NCBI GenBank assembly: GCA_000375685.1
Contig: AQVQ01000056.1
Location: 1-6,706, forward strand
Source of the DNA: a crenarchaeote SCGC AAA261-N23
GTDB lineage: Archaea > Thermoproteota > Thermoprotei > Gearchaeales > Gearchaeaceae
Reading direction: 5' to 3'
Length of the DNA: 6,706 nt
In this document: one piece after another, positions 6,174 through 6,706 of the stretch
Numbering within the stretch: the stretch's first letter is position 1
Layout: every line of letters starts with the position of its first letter
The notes under the pieces: generated by a model
Told to the model about the DNA's origin: nothing
The model's input: the letters and a program-made list of their open reading frames with translations, nothing else
Database searches by the model: none
Made by a program: the position numbers and the translations under genes

Positions 6174-6464
6174 TTATGAATAACTTTCTATATAGCGTAA
6201 TGCCTCATGTATAGTTGAAAATGTAAATTCTTTATCTTTTGCAATAAGAATGACCATTTCAATTTTTAAGTTATTAAAAACATCTTCAAGTGTTCTATTT
6301 CCAAATGCCTGAAACCACTTAATCTGTAAACCTGAAGACTTGTCTTCTACTTTTATGTTACCGTTTAAAGTGATTGCATAATTAACATTTGCAAATACGA
6401 TTGTCAATTGTAGACCTTTACTTCTAAGAAGATCCTTTATCCTTTTTATTTCTCTAACCTGCAT
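6174..6464 (-). CDS. Unrecognised 96-residue protein overlapping hisS
   Basis: I do not recognise the family. The protein begins with a basic helix (MQVREIKRIKDLLRSKG), continues with strands (QLTIVFANVNYAITL, about 19-33, and LQIKWFQAF, about 46-54), a short helix (LEDVFNNL), a hydrophobic strand (EMVILIA) and a C-terminal helix (STIHEALRYIESY). This suggests a small soluble alpha/beta fold. There is no signal peptide, transmembrane segment or cysteine motif. Its ATG overlaps the end of the histidyl-tRNA synthetase gene by 11 bases in another frame, which suggests translational coupling and supports a real gene rather than a chance frame. No other reading frame covers this stretch as well. 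A job linked to tRNA-His charging or to the downstream ridA is possible but unsupported. Confidence 0.6.
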   Translation of the reverse strand: MQVREIKRIKDLLRSKGLQLTIVFANVNYAITLNGNIKVEDKSSGLQIKWFQAFGNRTLEDVFNNLKIEMVILIAKDKEFTFSTIHEALRYIESYS

Positions 6465-6706
6465 TCTTTAAAAACCAATCTTTTATATTTTCGATATTAA
6501 CCTCAAACTGGGCCTTTCTTAATAGATTTCTTATAATTACCATATTGTTCGTCGCTTCCTTTTCTCCTATAATAATGAAAAATGATGCTCCTTTTTTTAC
6601 TGCATTGCTTAAGGATTCCTTTAGAGATGAACTCTTAGTATCAATGTTAAAAACATAATTCATTCTTGAAAGTTCTCTTATTATTCTAAATATAAATTGA
6701 ACAGAA
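6454..6706 (-). CDS. hisS: Histidyl-tRNA synthetase, C-terminal anticodon-binding domain (gene runs off right edge)
   Basis: Only the last 83 codons or so are in the window. An internal ATG at 6663 is not the start: the frame is open to the right edge and encodes FIFRIIRELSRMNYVFNID before it. That stretch, followed by SLKESLSNAVKKGASFFIIIGEKEA and NNMVIIRNL, matches the class IIa anticodon-binding domain of HisRS, whose usual pattern is a helix, a V.ID strand, SLKKQL.YA...GA, a VIIIGE strand, then V.VK.L. The domain recognises the tRNA-His anticodon. ThrRS and ProRS share this fold, but the SLK..L..A..KGA and lone IIIGEKE features fit HisRS better. The protein ends shortly after the domain, as HisRS does. 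It is the first visible gene of the rightmost minus-strand cluster. Confidence 0.8.
   Translation of the reverse strand, partial: SVQFIFRIIRELSRMNYVFNIDTKSSSLKESLSNAVKKGASFFIIIGEKEATNNMVIIRNLLRKAQFEVNIENIKDWFLKNAG

Noticed and set aside
6661..6663. ATG as the start of a separate 69-residue protein
   Set aside because: The frame stays open upstream to the window edge, and the upstream residues (FIFRIIRELSR) complete the HisRS anticodon-binding domain, so this Met is internal.

Overview
This window is archaeal. The DNA is strongly AT-rich, with heavy use of ATA (Ile) and AGA (Arg) codons. It carries TrpB2-type tryptophan synthase beta and an archaeal-style HTH-ACT regulator. No gene has a convincing Shine-Dalgarno motif, and several have a TATA-like box centred about 25-26 bases before the start codon, as expected for leaderless archaeal transcripts. 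A thermophilic or Thermoproteota-like lineage fits, but the sequence does not fix the taxon. There is no tRNA, rRNA, CRISPR array, insertion sequence or other sign of mobility. Genes are tightly packed, and the longest non-coding stretch is about 96 bases.

Left part (1-2264), minus strand: a cobalamin-binding radical SAM enzyme is followed 4 bases later by a family 2 glycosyltransferase that runs off the left edge. They look like one transcription unit. Its TATA box lies just downstream of a perfect 8+2+8 inverted repeat that may be an operator. The pair suggests modification of a lipid or surface glycan, but the substrate cannot be read from the sequence.

Middle part (2265-4262): trpB2 (minus) and a small HTH-ACT protein (plus) are transcribed away from each other. 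The regulator probably senses an amino acid and may control trpB2. The longest trpB2 reading frame starts too early: its first codons contain a TATA box placed correctly for a start 11 codons further in.

Right part (4280-6706), minus strand: the order of transcription is the C-terminal end of a histidyl-tRNA synthetase (cut by the right edge), an unrecognised 96-residue protein overlapping it by 11 bases, a RidA enamine/imine deaminase, a phosphosulfolactate synthase (ComA/HSA32 family), and a HAD phosphatase 6 bases further on. The last two are the most interesting pair. ComA makes a phosphorylated product that needs a phosphatase, and a HAD enzyme sits where the unrelated ComB would be expected to act. 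The ComA homologue has the DHSQ signature I associate with HSA32-like proteins, so its product may not be coenzyme M.

Most assignments are family-level from motifs read by eye. No database search was possible.
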